From Acidobacteriota bacterium (GTDB lineage Bacteria; Acidobacteriota; Vicinamibacteria; Marinacidobacterales; Marinacidobacteraceae): a stretch of 38,237 bases of DNA. Numbering within the stretch: position 1 is the stretch's first letter; the number at the start of each line of letters is the position of its first letter. A program made the position numbers and the translations under genes. The stretch covers positions 1-38,237 of the forward strand of contig JAJEIY010000008.1 in assembly GCA_022828085.1 (NCBI GenBank), written 5' to 3'. Below the pieces are notes generated by a model, which had not been told where the DNA came from, ran no database searches, and saw only the letters and a program-made list of their open reading frames with translations. Below, one piece after another: positions 16,479 through 25,067 of this stretch.

Positions 16479-17875
16479 CTCCAGGATCCGGGAGTCGTTC
16501 GCCAGGTATCCGGAGGCCGATAGGGCAGGACCGTGGTGGCCCGGGTCCGCTCGAAGTGAATGAGGACGTCGTACCACTCCGCAAGCGGGACCGGGCGCCA
16601 GTAGCGGTCGGGCATGGAGGGCCGGTAACAGCACCCAATGGAGCGGAACAGCCGCTCCCCCGCAAGCCAAGAGGTTCCGAGAGCACTCGTGTCGCGGTTG
16701 CGGAGGTCAAGAACGAATCTGGGGGAGACGCTTCGCGCCAGGGTGGCCTCGAACGATCCCGGCGTCGGGATGTCGAGGTCGAATGCGGGATAACCGCGGT
16801 AGGTGGTCGCCTCCAGGTCCACTCCGGTGAACTGCCCACCCTCGTGACTGAACCCCACGACGACCATGTCGTCGCCGAAGGTCTCGCGCAGGTACCAGCC
16901 CTGGGCTTCCGGCTGCGTGGAGACGTGGTAGTTGTGGGCCCACAGCACCATTCGTCCCTCCGCCCCGATCCGGCCGCTGATCCACTCGGTGTTTTCCGCC
17001 ATGGACTCGTCCCGACCCTGTTCCCGCGCAGCGCTCAGGTGGTACTGCACCGCGACGCGCAGGCTCTGCAACGCGATCTCGAAGGCGTCCTCTCCTGCCG
17101 CGGCTTGGTATGCGTCACGCTGCGAGAGCAGGAACACGCGAGCTTCGTCGAGCGATGCGCTGCATGCCGTCCGGTAGGAATCGGGCTGATCCCGGTAGCC
17201 GGGACGCGGAATGCGTCCGTCGGGGCCGTTCGCATACCTGTCGAGGCAGTCGAGTCGGGCAGAAACCGCCTCCAATGCCTCGGGCTCCACGCGCCGCACG
17301 TATTTCCGCACGTTGTGAAGCGCCATCCCCGGGTACTGCATATCGAAACCGTGGAATCCCACATCGCCCCCGGCCTCGTTGTGTTCCCGCATCCATTCGA
17401 TCATTTCCAGCACGGATTCGGTATTCCAGGTCCAGAAATAGAGCCCCGACAGGAGTCTTTCCGGGTCTCCCTCGCCGGTGCGCACGTAGTGGTCGAGACG
17501 CCGTGATTCGGGCCAGGTCGCCTCGATGGCGAACGTGTTGAATCCCATCTCCTCGACCAGAAACCTGAGAATCCGCGCCTTCATCTCGAAGAAGTCGCGG
17601 GCGCCATGTGTGTTTTCACCAAGCGCCACGATGCGGGCGTCTCCCAGGACGTCACGGAGGAACTCGAGTTCCGCGTGCGGGAGGGAGAGGTGCGGACCCG
17701 TAAACGGATGCGTATTCGCCGCCAGCCAGGTCGTGACGGGATCCGGAGGCGGGTCCGGCAGGTTGAGCGCGGGCGTCGCCAGGTCGTCGGCGCAACCGTG
17801 GTTCAGCATCAGCACGGCCGTGATCAGGGTGAGCCGCAGCGGGGTGCACGTGCCAAGAACAGGGTTTCCGGACAT
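16445..17875 (-). CDS. Erythromycin esterase family protein (paralogue B)
   Basis: This 476-residue paralogue of the downstream gene is alignable over the full length, with GENTHG at 86-91 (Glu87, His90), FFEMKARILRFLVEEMGFNT, the FHGFDM region and WAHNYHVST. A signal peptide-like start (LRLTLITAVLMLNHGC, Cys28) suggests export. GGGAGG lies 6-11 nt before ATG 17875, which fixes the start and rejects the longer frame to 17932. The C-terminus is unusual. Paralogue A stops after YPESW, with TGG-TGA. The equivalent point here is PPDTW followed by CGA, so translation runs 18 residues further, through the region that serves as the start of paralogue A. This looks like loss of the ancestral stop by a T-to-C change. 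The two genes form one operon. Whether the substrate is a macrolide is unknown. Confidence 0.87.
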   Translation of the reverse strand: MSGNPVLGTCTPLRLTLITAVLMLNHGCADDLATPALNLPDPPPDPVTTWLAANTHPFTGPHLSLPHAELEFLRDVLGDARIVALGENTHGARDFFEMKARILRFLVEEMGFNTFAIEATWPESRRLDHYVRTGEGDPERLLSGLYFWTWNTESVLEMIEWMREHNEAGGDVGFHGFDMQYPGMALHNVRKYVRRVEPEALEAVSARLDCLDRYANGPDGRIPRPGYRDQPDSYRTACSASLDEARVFLLSQRDAYQAAAGEDAFEIALQSLRVAVQYHLSAAREQGRDESMAENTEWISGRIGAEGRMVLWAHNYHVSTQPEAQGWYLRETFGDDMVVVGFSHEGGQFTGVDLEATTYRGYPAFDLDIPTPGSFEATLARSVSPRFVLDLRNRDTSALGTSWLAGERLFRSIGCCYRPSMPDRYWRPVPLAEWYDVLIHFERTRATTVLPYRPPDTWRTTPGSWRCPNPGSTSQS

Positions 17876-17997
17876 CGGCGACCTCCCTTCCCGTGGAGTT
17901 TTCAGCGGTTGCGCACGCAAGCGGTTTGCCAATTACGGATGTGACACCGTGGCGCAGGCTGGTGGTCCCCGCCGGGGGCGCCTTCAGAGCGACGTGG

Positions 17998-18060
17998 CGT
18001 TGCGACGTGCGCGGCGCGGAGCGCCGCGCGTGCCGGTCAGAGACCGGCGTTCCAAGCCGG
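17998..18060 (-). repeat. Dispersed two-hairpin repeat, copy 5
   Basis: Minus-orientation unit: hairpin 2 (GCGGCGCGGAGCGCCGC), then hairpin 1 (GCCGGTCAGAGACCGGC), ending GTTCCAAGCCG. It lies in the 319-bp gene-free gap 17876-18194 and is a near-identical direct copy of 18122-18187. Confidence 0.85.
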
Positions 18061-18070
18061 GGGCGCCACC

Positions 18071-18104
18071 GGGCCCTTCCGGAGGCTGGTGTTCCGGCCC
18101 GGGG
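18071..18104 (-). repeat. Dispersed repeat, degenerate half copy
   Basis: GGGCCCTTCCGGAGGCTGG followed by TGTTCCGGCC resembles a decayed hairpin 1 with its trailing GTTCC motif. It lies between the two good copies at 17998 and 18122. Confidence 0.4.
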
Positions 18105-18121
18105 GCGCCCTCGGGGCGATG

Positions 18122-18187
18122 CGGCGTTACGACGTGCGCGGCGCGGCGCGCCGCGCGTGCCGGTCAGAGACCGGCGTTCCAAGCCGT
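18122..18187 (-). repeat. Dispersed two-hairpin repeat, copy 6
   Basis: Nearly the same sequence as 17998-18060, starting GCGTTACGACGTGCGCGGCG and ending GTTCCAAGCCG, 8 bp short of the amidohydrolase stop codon. The two copies are direct repeats about 124 bp apart. Confidence 0.85.
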
Positions 18188-18194
18188 CGCGCCG

Positions 18195-19853
18195 CTAGCG
18201 CTTGGTCGGCTTCGGGTACTCGTGGTCGGGGTCGTCCTCGAGGAAAAGGGGCATCGGCGGTGGGGGCAGGCCCTTCTCGGCGCGGGCCGCCCGCACTGTC
18301 TCGCGCACGTCGGAGAGGAGCTTCCGGGTGTCGTAGAGGATGCCGTCCTTCATCAGGTACTTGATGGAGCCGATGCGCTCGGTCCGGCCGGTGGCGTGGT
18401 TCAGCCGGATGGTGCCGGTGCCGTAGAGCACCTTCAGGTTGTGGAGCGGGTTCTCGTCGACGACCACGAAGTCCGCGATCTTCTCCTCCTCGATGCTCCC
18501 GAGCCGGTCGTCGAGCCCGAGCAGTTCGGCGCCGTTCAGCGTCGCCGCCTTGATCACCTCGAGCGGATGGAACCCGGCTTCCTGGAAGAGTTCCATCTCC
18601 TGGACGAAGCCGAACCCGTAGAGGTTGAAGGTGTAGCCGGAGTCGCTCCCCACCGCGACCCGGCCGCCGCGGTTCTTGAACTCGTTCACGAAGGCCATCC
18701 AGAGCTTGTAGTTCTCCTTCCAGTTCAGCTCCACTTGGGTGGTCCAGTCGAAGAAGTAGGACGCGTGGTTCACGGCGCTCGGGCGGTAGAACTCCCAGAG
18801 GTTCGGGTGCGTGTAGACCGAGTGCCACTCGTTCCGCTGCTGGCGCATCAGGTCCCGGGTGCCGATGTAGGCCACCCAGGTCGGATGGATCGTGAAGTCG
18901 AGCTCCAGCAGCTCGTTCATCACCTCGTTCCACTTCTCCGAGAACGGCGGCGCGGCCTGCGCCCAGAGCCTCCCGGCCTGGGTGAACCGGTGGTACTCGT
19001 TGTTGTAGTTGTAGTCGAACGGGTAGTGCTGGATCTGCTTGTCCACGAACATGGCCTCGGGAAGCCCGTACCAGTGGGTCATGGAGGTGAGCCCGGCGCG
19101 CGCGGTGTCGAGCGCGTTCATGCCCACCACGTCGAGCTGGGCGTGGTGGGTGGTGGAGCGGAGGCCCTGCTTGGCGGCCTCGTCGAGCGCGGCCCGGAAG
19201 ATGCGCGGCTGGGCGCCGAAGAACTTGATCCCGTCGGCGCCCTGCTCCTTGACCCACTGGACCCAGCGGCGGGCGGCGTCCGGATTCGTGACCGGCTCTT
19301 CGCCGTCGCGCCCGAAGACCACGAACGCCTGGATCCGCGGCGAGGTGATCTCGTTGTTCCACGACCGCCGTTTGTGGTGGATCAGCCAACGGGTGTTGAA
19401 GTTCCCGACATCGGCGCCGCTGGCGATCCCGTGCGCCATCCAGAGCTTGTGGATGTACTCGGTCGGCACCCCCTGCCCGTCGCCCTCGTTGTGCTGGTGG
19501 AGGTGCATGTCCAGGAACCCGGGCAGGATGTAATGCCCGTGGAGATCGATCTCGTGGTCGCCCGGCTGCGCCACCGGCCGGTCCTCTTCGTGGATCGGGC
19601 TCACCCCGGTACCCACGTTCGTGATCGAGTGGATGACGTTCCCCTCCACGATGATGTCCACCGGGCCGTACGGGGGCGCCCCGGTTCCGTCGATCACGAT
19701 GGGACCGCGCAGGATGACCCGGTCCCAGGGACCCTCGCCGTCGGTGCGGTCGGGCACCGGGTAGGGAATCTCGTCCTGGGCAGCCAGCGGTACGGCGACG
19801 GCGCAGGCCGCAAGAAGCGCAAACAGCAGGGTGGACAAACGGTTTCGAGACAT
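18195..19853 (-). CDS. Secreted amidohydrolase (imidazolonepropionase/prolidase-like)
   Basis: This 552-residue amidohydrolase-superfamily enzyme has a cleavable signal peptide (STLLFALLAACAVAVPLAAQ, cleavage near residue 26). Metal-site residues are visible: His117 and His119 (LDMHLHQH), Lys210 in GIKFFGA as the likely bridging lysine, His236/His237 (STTHHAQ), His260 (MTHWYG) and Asp404 (VGSDSGY). The C-terminal strand EEEKIADFVVVDENPL (455-470) rejoins the beta-sandwich. This layout fits the exported imidazolonepropionase/prolidase-like branch common in Gemmatimonadota and Bacteroidota. It is clearly different from the Tat-exported enzyme at 3124. GGAGGA lies 8-13 nt upstream of ATG 19853. 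The open frame extends far upstream but overlaps fetB antisense-free sequence without a signal. The substrate is unknown; cyclic dipeptides or N-acyl amides are possible. Confidence 0.87.
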   Translation of the reverse strand: MSRNRLSTLLFALLAACAVAVPLAAQDEIPYPVPDRTDGEGPWDRVILRGPIVIDGTGAPPYGPVDIIVEGNVIHSITNVGTGVSPIHEEDRPVAQPGDHEIDLHGHYILPGFLDMHLHQHNEGDGQGVPTEYIHKLWMAHGIASGADVGNFNTRWLIHHKRRSWNNEITSPRIQAFVVFGRDGEEPVTNPDAARRWVQWVKEQGADGIKFFGAQPRIFRAALDEAAKQGLRSTTHHAQLDVVGMNALDTARAGLTSMTHWYGLPEAMFVDKQIQHYPFDYNYNNEYHRFTQAGRLWAQAAPPFSEKWNEVMNELLELDFTIHPTWVAYIGTRDLMRQQRNEWHSVYTHPNLWEFYRPSAVNHASYFFDWTTQVELNWKENYKLWMAFVNEFKNRGGRVAVGSDSGYTFNLYGFGFVQEMELFQEAGFHPLEVIKAATLNGAELLGLDDRLGSIEEEKIADFVVVDENPLHNLKVLYGTGTIRLNHATGRTERIGSIKYLMKDGILYDTRKLLSDVRETVRAARAEKGLPPPPMPLFLEDDPDHEYPKPTKR

Positions 19854-19918
19854 TCGGAAGGCTCCTCCGGAAGCCGGGCAGTATCCCATATCCACCCGCC
19901 GTCCTTCCGGCGGATTCT

Positions 19919-20707
19919 TCAGGCGGCCAGGCGGTCGAGACGCAGCCGGTGGCGGTCGTCGAAGAGCCGCCGCGACACCACCCGCACGACCGCCAGCACC
20001 CCGAAACCGGTCCCGGCGGCGATCAGCAGCAGGATCAGGATCTGGTAGCGGACGGCCTGGTCCACCGAGGCGCCGGCGAGGATCTGCCCGGTCATCATTC
20101 CGGGCAGGCTCACCACCCCGGCGGCCGCCATCGCGTTGAAGATCGGGATCAGCCCGGCGCGCACGCTCTCCCGGGCGATGTCGGACACCGCCGCTTCCCG
20201 CGTTTGCCCGAGAGCCAGCCGCTGCTCGATCACCTCGCGGCTGCGGACCACCGCTTCCGTGAGCCGCTCGGTGGAGAGCGACACCCCGTTCATCGTGTTT
20301 CCGAGCAGCATCCCGAGCAGCGGGATGGAGAACCGGGGCGCCCACCAGGGATCGGGGCCGAGCACCGCCGCGAGCGCGAAGACGGTGAACAGGAAGGAAG
20401 AGAGGAACATCGCCAGGGCCCCGGCGAGGTACCCCCAGCGTCCGGCCAGCGGCCGCGCCTGGCGGATCTTGACCTCCCGCGCCGCGACCCCGAGCATGAA
20501 GAGCGCCATGAGCCCGACGATCACCGGGTGGCTCGTCCCGAGCACGAAGCGCAGCACGAGCCCGAGCAGCAGGAGTTGCGCCGATCCCCGCGCGGCCAGC
20601 CAGAGGAGCTGGCGGGAGACGCCGAGTCCCGCCATCCGGTTCGCCAGAGCGAGCAGCACCACCGCCGCCGCGGCGGCGACGAGATCCCAGTAGCTGAGGG
20701 GGATCAC
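19919..20707 (-). CDS. fetB: FetB-like (YbbM) iron-export permease
   Basis: This 262-residue inner-membrane permease matches the UPF0014/FetB family. It has about seven hydrophobic segments, the N-terminal SRQLLWLAARGSAQLLLLGL (about 31-50), the central LLGMLLGNTMNGVSLSTERL (about 130-149), and PGMMTGQILAGASVDQAVRY (about 206-225) with IFNAMAAAGVVSL just before it. In E. coli FetAB is an ABC exporter linked to iron efflux and peroxide tolerance. Translation starts at GTG 20707, whose GTGA overlaps the stop of the ATPase gene, giving a two-gene operon. No iron-responsive box was recognised. Confidence 0.88.
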   Translation of the reverse strand: MIPLSYWDLVAAAAAVVLLALANRMAGLGVSRQLLWLAARGSAQLLLLGLVLRFVLGTSHPVIVGLMALFMLGVAAREVKIRQARPLAGRWGYLAGALAMFLSSFLFTVFALAAVLGPDPWWAPRFSIPLLGMLLGNTMNGVSLSTERLTEAVVRSREVIEQRLALGQTREAAVSDIARESVRAGLIPIFNAMAAAGVVSLPGMMTGQILAGASVDQAVRYQILILLLIAAGTGFGVLAVVRVVSRRLFDDRHRLRLDRLAA

Positions 20708-21333
20708 GCCGGGGTCTCCACCGGAACCCGGTCCGGATCGGGAGAGCCGCGGATCTCGCCTTCCGGCAGGACCAACACCCGGTCCGCGGCCGCCACGACC
20801 TCGGGAAGGTGGGATACCCACACCACCGGCGCGTTCCGCTCCTGCCGGAACCTGTCGATCCTTCCGATGACGAGCCCCCGGTTGTCCTGATCGAGGTTCG
20901 CGGTCGGTTCGTCGAGAAGCAGAACTTCGGGGGCATTCAGGAGCAGCCGCAGGAGCGCCAACCGGGACCGTTCCCCGGTGGAGAGCAGCGCCGGGTCGGC
21001 GTTTCGGACTTCCGGGTCAAGACGAAGCCCGGCGAGTTCCCCGGCGAGCGAGGCTCCGTCCTCCGGGAAGTGCTCGCCCACCACGGGACGCCAGAAACGC
21101 GGCTCCGCCGGAAGGAGGCCGACCCGGCGGCGCCACTCCGGCGCCGGGAGCGCGGCGCACCACCGCGCTCCCCAGCGGACGCTTCCCCGGTGGGGATCGA
21201 GGTCCGCCAGCGCCCGGAGGAGACGGGTCTTGCCCGATCCGGACGGACCCGAGACCGCGAGGACTCCTCCGGGCGGCACCTCGAAGGAAAGCGGCGGGAG
21301 GCCCGGAATCTCCAGATCGCGAACGGCGAACAC
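20704..21333 (-). CDS. fetA: FetA-like ABC transporter ATPase
   Basis: This 209-residue ATP-binding subunit pairs with the FetB-like permease. Walker A is GPSGSGKT (29-36), the signature is LSTGE (117-121, a variant of LSGGQ), Walker B is VLLLDEP (137-143) with Glu142, and the switch His is His175 (WVSHLPE). The Q-loop glutamine is not evident: the segment VGLLPAEPRFW (71-81) has Ala76 where FetA and LolD-type ATPases carry Gln. Translation begins at GTG 21333, the point where the family's N-terminal strand starts. A CACAAT box lies 6 nt upstream, so the mRNA is probably leaderless. It is divergent from the DUF368 gene, 69 bp away. Confidence 0.86.
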   Translation of the reverse strand: MFAVRDLEIPGLPPLSFEVPPGGVLAVSGPSGSGKTRLLRALADLDPHRGSVRWGARWCAALPAPEWRRRVGLLPAEPRFWRPVVGEHFPEDGASLAGELAGLRLDPEVRNADPALLSTGERSRLALLRLLLNAPEVLLLDEPTANLDQDNRGLVIGRIDRFRQERNAPVVWVSHLPEVVAAADRVLVLPEGEIRGSPDPDRVPVETPA

Positions 21334-21339
21334 GCTCCA

Positions 21340-21345
21340 ATTGTG
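21340..21345 (-). promoter_or_regulatory. -10 box directly before fetA start
   Basis: CACAAT on the minus strand sits 6 nt before GTG 21333. It faces the TACACT box of the divergent gene at 21391, and both lie within 69 bp. Confidence 0.4.
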
Positions 21346-21390
21346 GCTTGACCACCGGTCGGAGCGCACCGGAGAGGCTGCCGGCCTCCG

Positions 21391-21396
21391 TACACT
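21391..21396 (+). promoter_or_regulatory. -10 box directly before DUF368 gene start
   Basis: TACACT lies exactly 6 nt before GTG 21403. A weak GACGGAG touches the start codon but is too close to act as a normal Shine-Dalgarno sequence. Confidence 0.45.
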
Positions 21397-21402
21397 GACG
21401 GA

Positions 21403-22323
21403 GTGAGCGAGCAAGGCGGCCTGCCCCCGCGCCGAACGGCGTCCCTCGCGCGCTGCGCGGTAGCCGGGGTCCTCGCGGGGCTCGCCAGCCTCGTCCCGGG
21501 GGTGAGCGCCGGCACCATGGTCCTGGCGTCCGGGGTGTATCCGGAGCTCGTGGGCGCGGTGGCGGAAATCACCTCGGGACGGCTCCACCGCGCCTCGGCA
21601 GCCCGCCTCGTGGTAACCGTCGGATCGGCGCTCGTCGCGGTCTTCGGCGTCGCCGGCGCCGCCCGCGACGCCTTCATTGCCTGGCCGGTCCTGTTCTTCG
21701 CGCTTTTCCTCGGGCTCACGCTGGGCGGCGCTCCCCTGCTGTGGAGGATGGCGGTGCGCCCCGGCCGGGGCTTCGGGGCGGGAGCGGTGGCGGGGGCGGC
21801 GGCCGTCGTGCTCCCGTTTCTGCTCTCGGGCCGGGGGGCGCCGGAGGCTTCCGAACTCGCGGCATCGGCGCCGGCGTTCTTCGGGGCCGGAGCGGTCGCC
21901 GCATTCGCCATGGTACTGCCCGGAATCAGCGGCAGCACCCTGCTGCTCCTGATGGGGATGTACCTGCCGTTCCTGAACGCCGCCGACCGGCTGGCGGACA
22001 CTCTCGGCCCGCGTCCGTGGGATGCGTCCGCGATTCTCGCGGCCCTCTGGGGCGTCCTCCCGTTCTTCCTCGGCATCGCGCTCGGCATCGCCGCCGCCGC
22101 CCGGCTCGTGCGATACTTCCTCGGCGCCCATCCGCAGGCGACCCTCGGCGTGCTCTTCGGTTTGCTGCTGGGAGCGACGGCGGGGCTCTGGCCCTTCCAG
22201 ACCATGAACGGCGTCTACTTCGCACCGACCGGCGCCCAGATCGTCACCGCCGGTCTGGCCCTCGCCGGAGGGTTCGGGTTCACGTCCTTCCTCGGCAGCG
22301 GCCGGCGGCGAGCCGACCGCTAG
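21403..22323 (+). CDS. DUF368 polyprenyl-phosphate translocase family protein
   Basis: This 306-residue multi-pass membrane protein belongs to the DUF368 family. Both family hallmarks are present: VPGVSAGT (31-38) near the first re-entrant helix and LPGISGST (172-179) at the matching position of the second half. This reflects the internal inverted duplication. DUF368 proteins (PopT-type) have been shown to return undecaprenyl phosphate across the inner membrane for reuse in cell-wall synthesis. Eight or more hydrophobic segments are visible and the C-terminus is Arg-rich and cytoplasmic. GTG 21403 is chosen because a -10 box lies 6 nt before it. ahcY follows 35 bp downstream on the same strand and may be co-transcribed. 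Confidence 0.88.
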   Translation: MSEQGGLPPRRTASLARCAVAGVLAGLASLVPGVSAGTMVLASGVYPELVGAVAEITSGRLHRASAARLVVTVGSALVAVFGVAGAARDAFIAWPVLFFALFLGLTLGGAPLLWRMAVRPGRGFGAGAVAGAAAVVLPFLLSGRGAPEASELAASAPAFFGAGAVAAFAMVLPGISGSTLLLLMGMYLPFLNAADRLADTLGPRPWDASAILAALWGVLPFFLGIALGIAAAARLVRYFLGAHPQATLGVLFGLLLGATAGLWPFQTMNGVYFAPTGAQIVTAGLALAGGFGFTSFLGSGRRRADR

Positions 22324-22358
22324 AACCCCGACCACCCTTCCCAAAGGACCCGCACTTC

Positions 22359-23858
22359 GTGCCCGAGACTTCCGCTCCGACCCGAACCTTCCTGAACACC
22401 GGCTTTCCGCTCTTCGGGGGGATCGCTCACCGGGTGGCCGACCTCTCGCCGGAAACGATCGCCTTCGGACGGCGCGAGATCGAACTCGCGGAACACGAGA
22501 TGCCGGGCCTGATGGCGATCCGCGCGCGTTACGCGGCGTCCCGGCCGCTCGCCGGCGCCCGGATCACCGGATCGCTCCACATGACGATCCAGACCGCGGT
22601 GCTCATCGAGACCCTGCTGGATCTCGGCGCCGAGGTGCGCTGGGCGAGCTGCAACATCTACTCGACCCAGGACCACGCCGCCGCCGCGGTGGTGGCTGGA
22701 CGGGGCGGAAGCGCGGACGACCTGCGCGGCCCGGCGGTGTTCGCGTGGAAGGGGGAAACGCTCGCCGAGTACTGGTGGTGCACCGCGCAGGCCTTCGACT
22801 GGCCGGACGGGCGCGGACCGAGCCTCATCCTCGACGACGGCGGGGACGCCACCCTGCTGGTGCACAAGGGCGTCGAGTTGGAGCGCGCCGGGACGGGTCC
22901 GGCGCCGGAGTCGGCGGAGAACGAGGAACTCGGGGTCATCTACTCGCTGCTCGCGGCCGCCGCCGAGGAACGGCCCGGCTGGTTCGGCGAGCTGGCCGCC
23001 GGCATCGCGGGGGTCACCGAGGAGACCACCACCGGCGTCCACCGGCTGGCGCGCATGCACCGCGAGGGGTCGCTGCTGTTCCCGGCCATCAACGTCAACG
23101 ACTCGGTCACCAAGAGCAAATTCGACAACGTTTACGGGATCCGGCACTCCCTGGTGGACGGCCTGATGCGCGCCACCGACGTGATGCTCAGCGGCAAGCT
23201 GGCGGTGGTGCTCGGCTACGGGGAGGTCGGGAAGGGCGCCGCGCAGTCCCTCGCCGGCCAGAAATGCCGGGTGGTGGTGACCGAGGTGGACCCGATCTGC
23301 GCGCTCCAGGCGCTCATGGACGGGCATCAGGTCGTCCGGCTGGAGGACGTCGTCGAGGAGGCGGACGTCTTCATCACCGCGACCGGCAACGTCCGGGTGA
23401 TCGGCGTGGAACACCTGCGGCGCATGAAACTGAACGCCATCGTCGGGAACGTGGGCCACTTCGACAACGAGATCGACATGGCCGGGCTCGCGGCGGAGCC
23501 GGGGATCCGGCAGCAGAACATCAAGCCCCAGGTGGACGCCTGGATCTTCCCGGACGGCCGGCAGATCCTCGTGCTCTCGGAGGGCCGGCTGCTGAACCTC
23601 GGGAACGCCACCGGCCATCCCAGTTTCGTCATGAGTTCGAGCTTCGCGAACCAGGTGCTCGCGCAACTGGAGCTCCACCAGCGGCCCGACAGCTACGCGC
23701 TGGGCGTCCACGTGCTGCCGAAACACCTCGACGAGGAGGTGGCCCGGCTCCATCTCGACAAGCTGGGAGCGCGGCTCACCCGGCTGACCCCGGAGCAGGC
23801 CGACTACATCGACGTGCCAGTCGACGGTCCCTACAAACCGGACACCTACCGGTACTAG
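22359..23858 (+). CDS. ahcY: Adenosylhomocysteinase
   Basis: This 499-residue S-adenosylhomocysteine hydrolase reversibly splits SAH to adenosine and homocysteine in the methylation cycle. Substrate-domain motifs are [15 protein letters not shown] (72-86), [16 protein letters not shown] (95-110), [10 protein letters not shown] (188-197) and [13 protein letters not shown] (245-257). The Rossmann motif is GYGEVGKG (286-293), and the NAD-domain Asn-rich segment includes [11 protein letters not shown]. The C-terminal tail ends KPDTYRY, as in the family, where the Lys-x-x-x-Tyr tail completes the NAD site of the neighbouring subunit. The length is slightly above the bacterial norm. GTG 22359 is the best start, with AAAGGA about 10-15 nt upstream. 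A GTG-started permease gene follows after 3 bp, so the two form an operon. Confidence 0.97.
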   Translation: MPETSAPTRTFLNTGFPLFGGIAHRVADLSPETIAFGRREIELAEHEMPGLMAIRARYAASRPLAGARITGSLHMTIQTAVLIETLLDLGAEVRWASCNIYSTQDHAAAAVVAGRGGSADDLRGPAVFAWKGETLAEYWWCTAQAFDWPDGRGPSLILDDGGDATLLVHKGVELERAGTGPAPESAENEELGVIYSLLAAAAEERPGWFGELAAGIAGVTEETTTGVHRLARMHREGSLLFPAINVNDSVTKSKFDNVYGIRHSLVDGLMRATDVMLSGKLAVVLGYGEVGKGAAQSLAGQKCRVVVTEVDPICALQALMDGHQVVRLEDVVEEADVFITATGNVRVIGVEHLRRMKLNAIVGNVGHFDNEIDMAGLAAEPGIRQQNIKPQVDAWIFPDGRQILVLSEGRLLNLGNATGHPSFVMSSSFANQVLAQLELHQRPDSYALGVHVLPKHLDEEVARLHLDKLGARLTRLTPEQADYIDVPVDGPYKPDTYRY

Positions 23859-23861
23859 CCC

Positions 23862-25004
23862 GTGGCGGAAGACCGGACGGAAGAGCCGGCGGGACCCCGT
23901 GCGGGGGACCCGCGGACGGCCGCCCTGATCGTCCTCTCGTCGGCGGTGCTCCTCGGCGCCGTCTGCGGCGTCGTCTGGCTCCTCTACCGATTCGTCTCCG
24001 CGTTCTCCCACGTGCTGCTGCCGCTCGCGGTGGGGGGGCTCGCGGCGCTGGTGTTCAAGCCGTGGTTCCACGCCTTCCGGACGCGCTTCCGCCTGCCCGC
24101 CTGGGCGGCGCTCATCGGCGTCTATCTGTCGGTGGCGGCCGTCCTCGCCGGTTTCGCGCTCGTCTTCGGGCGACTGCTCGCGACCCAGCTCGGCGACCTC
24201 GCCCAGCAGGCGCCGACGTTTCTGGAAAACGCCTACGCCTGGGTGGTCGCGGAGACGCCGACCTTCGTGGATTTCTTCGAGAACCACCCGGTGGGACAGC
24301 AGATCCGGGACTTCGTCCTGAGCCAACAGGCCGCCCTCCTCCAGGGGCTCGCCCGGGTCGGGGAACAGGCGGTGGCGGCGAGCGCGGGGATCCTGCGCGG
24401 CGTCGGAACGCTGCTCTCCTGGGCGGTGCTGCCCCTCTACTTCGGTTTCTTCCTGCTCTGGGAGCCGCCGCCCACCGACACCGCGCGGATGCTGCCCTTC
24501 CTGAAGCCGCGGACCCGGGACACGGTGGTCCGGCTCACCGGCGACTTCGTTTCGATCCTGATCGTCTTCTTCCGCGCCCAGCTCGTGGTGGCGTTCCTGC
24601 AGGGCCTGCTGGTCGCGATCGGGTTCACGGCGATCGGGCTCGACTACGGCTTCGTGATCGGTCTGGGACTGGGCGTCCTCACCATCATCCCCTACCTGGG
24701 GACCGCCGTCGGGTTCGCCGTCGCGGTGCCGCTCGCCTGGATCCAGCCGGACGGGGGTCTTGTCCTCGCCGTGCTCGCCGCCGGGGTGCTGGTCGCGGTG
24801 CAGTTGATCGAGGGCTGGATCCTCACGCCCAGGATCATGGGCGACCAGACAGGGCTCCACTGGATGGCGATCATCGTCGCGCTGCTGTTCTGGGGAAGCG
24901 CGCTGGGCGGCCTCACCGGCACGCTGCTGGCGATCCCGCTGACCGCTTTCGCGGTGTCGGCCTGGCGGCTGCTGCGGGAGCGCTACGTGGTGGAGGTCGT
25001 CTGA
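23862..25004 (+). CDS. AI-2E/PerM-family membrane permease
   Basis: This 380-residue protein of the AI-2E (PerM/TqsA/YhhQ-like) transporter family has two N-terminal hydrophobic segments (about 20-70), a third around 78-100, and a long amphipathic region (about 105-180). The conserved C-terminal core has RAQLVVAFLQGLLVAIGFTA (about 227-246), LGVLTIIPYLGTAVGF (about 267-282) and LIEGWILTPRIMGDQTGLHW (about 306-325). The family is diverse: members export autoinducer-2 or act as Na+/H+ antiporters, and most are unassigned, so no substrate is proposed. Placement 3 bp after ahcY is notable. SAH metabolism yields the AI-2 precursor in organisms using Pfs/LuxS, but AhcY itself bypasses that route, so the neighbourhood does not prove AI-2 export. 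Start GTG 23862. Confidence 0.86.
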   Translation: MAEDRTEEPAGPRAGDPRTAALIVLSSAVLLGAVCGVVWLLYRFVSAFSHVLLPLAVGGLAALVFKPWFHAFRTRFRLPAWAALIGVYLSVAAVLAGFALVFGRLLATQLGDLAQQAPTFLENAYAWVVAETPTFVDFFENHPVGQQIRDFVLSQQAALLQGLARVGEQAVAASAGILRGVGTLLSWAVLPLYFGFFLLWEPPPTDTARMLPFLKPRTRDTVVRLTGDFVSILIVFFRAQLVVAFLQGLLVAIGFTAIGLDYGFVIGLGLGVLTIIPYLGTAVGFAVAVPLAWIQPDGGLVLAVLAAGVLVAVQLIEGWILTPRIMGDQTGLHWMAIIVALLFWGSALGGLTGTLLAIPLTAFAVSAWRLLRERYVVEVV

Positions 25005-25067
25005 TTCCGACCACGCTCGACATGCGTTCCTGAGAGGGCGTGGTGGCCATCATGCCATCAGATTCAG

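Noticed and set aside
17998..18187. The repeated units suggested a CRISPR array.
   Set aside because: There are only two good units, they are palindromic throughout, and the same unit recurs across the window in both orientations. No regular spacers or cas genes are present.
17526..20048. A plus-strand open frame of about 840 codons is antisense to the esterase and amidohydrolase genes.
   Set aside because: Composition is Arg/Val/Gly/His-rich as in mirror frames. It opposes two well-supported genes and spans a repeat cluster.
22320..24860. A minus-strand open frame of about 846 codons is antisense to ahcY and the AI-2E-family gene.
   Set aside because: It opposes a certain ahcY. The product is a low-complexity charged sequence with no domain.
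23862..25004. The ahcY-permease pairing was considered as an autoinducer-2 synthesis and export unit.
   Set aside because: AhcY does not make S-ribosylhomocysteine, no luxS is present, and the permease family has many other functions.
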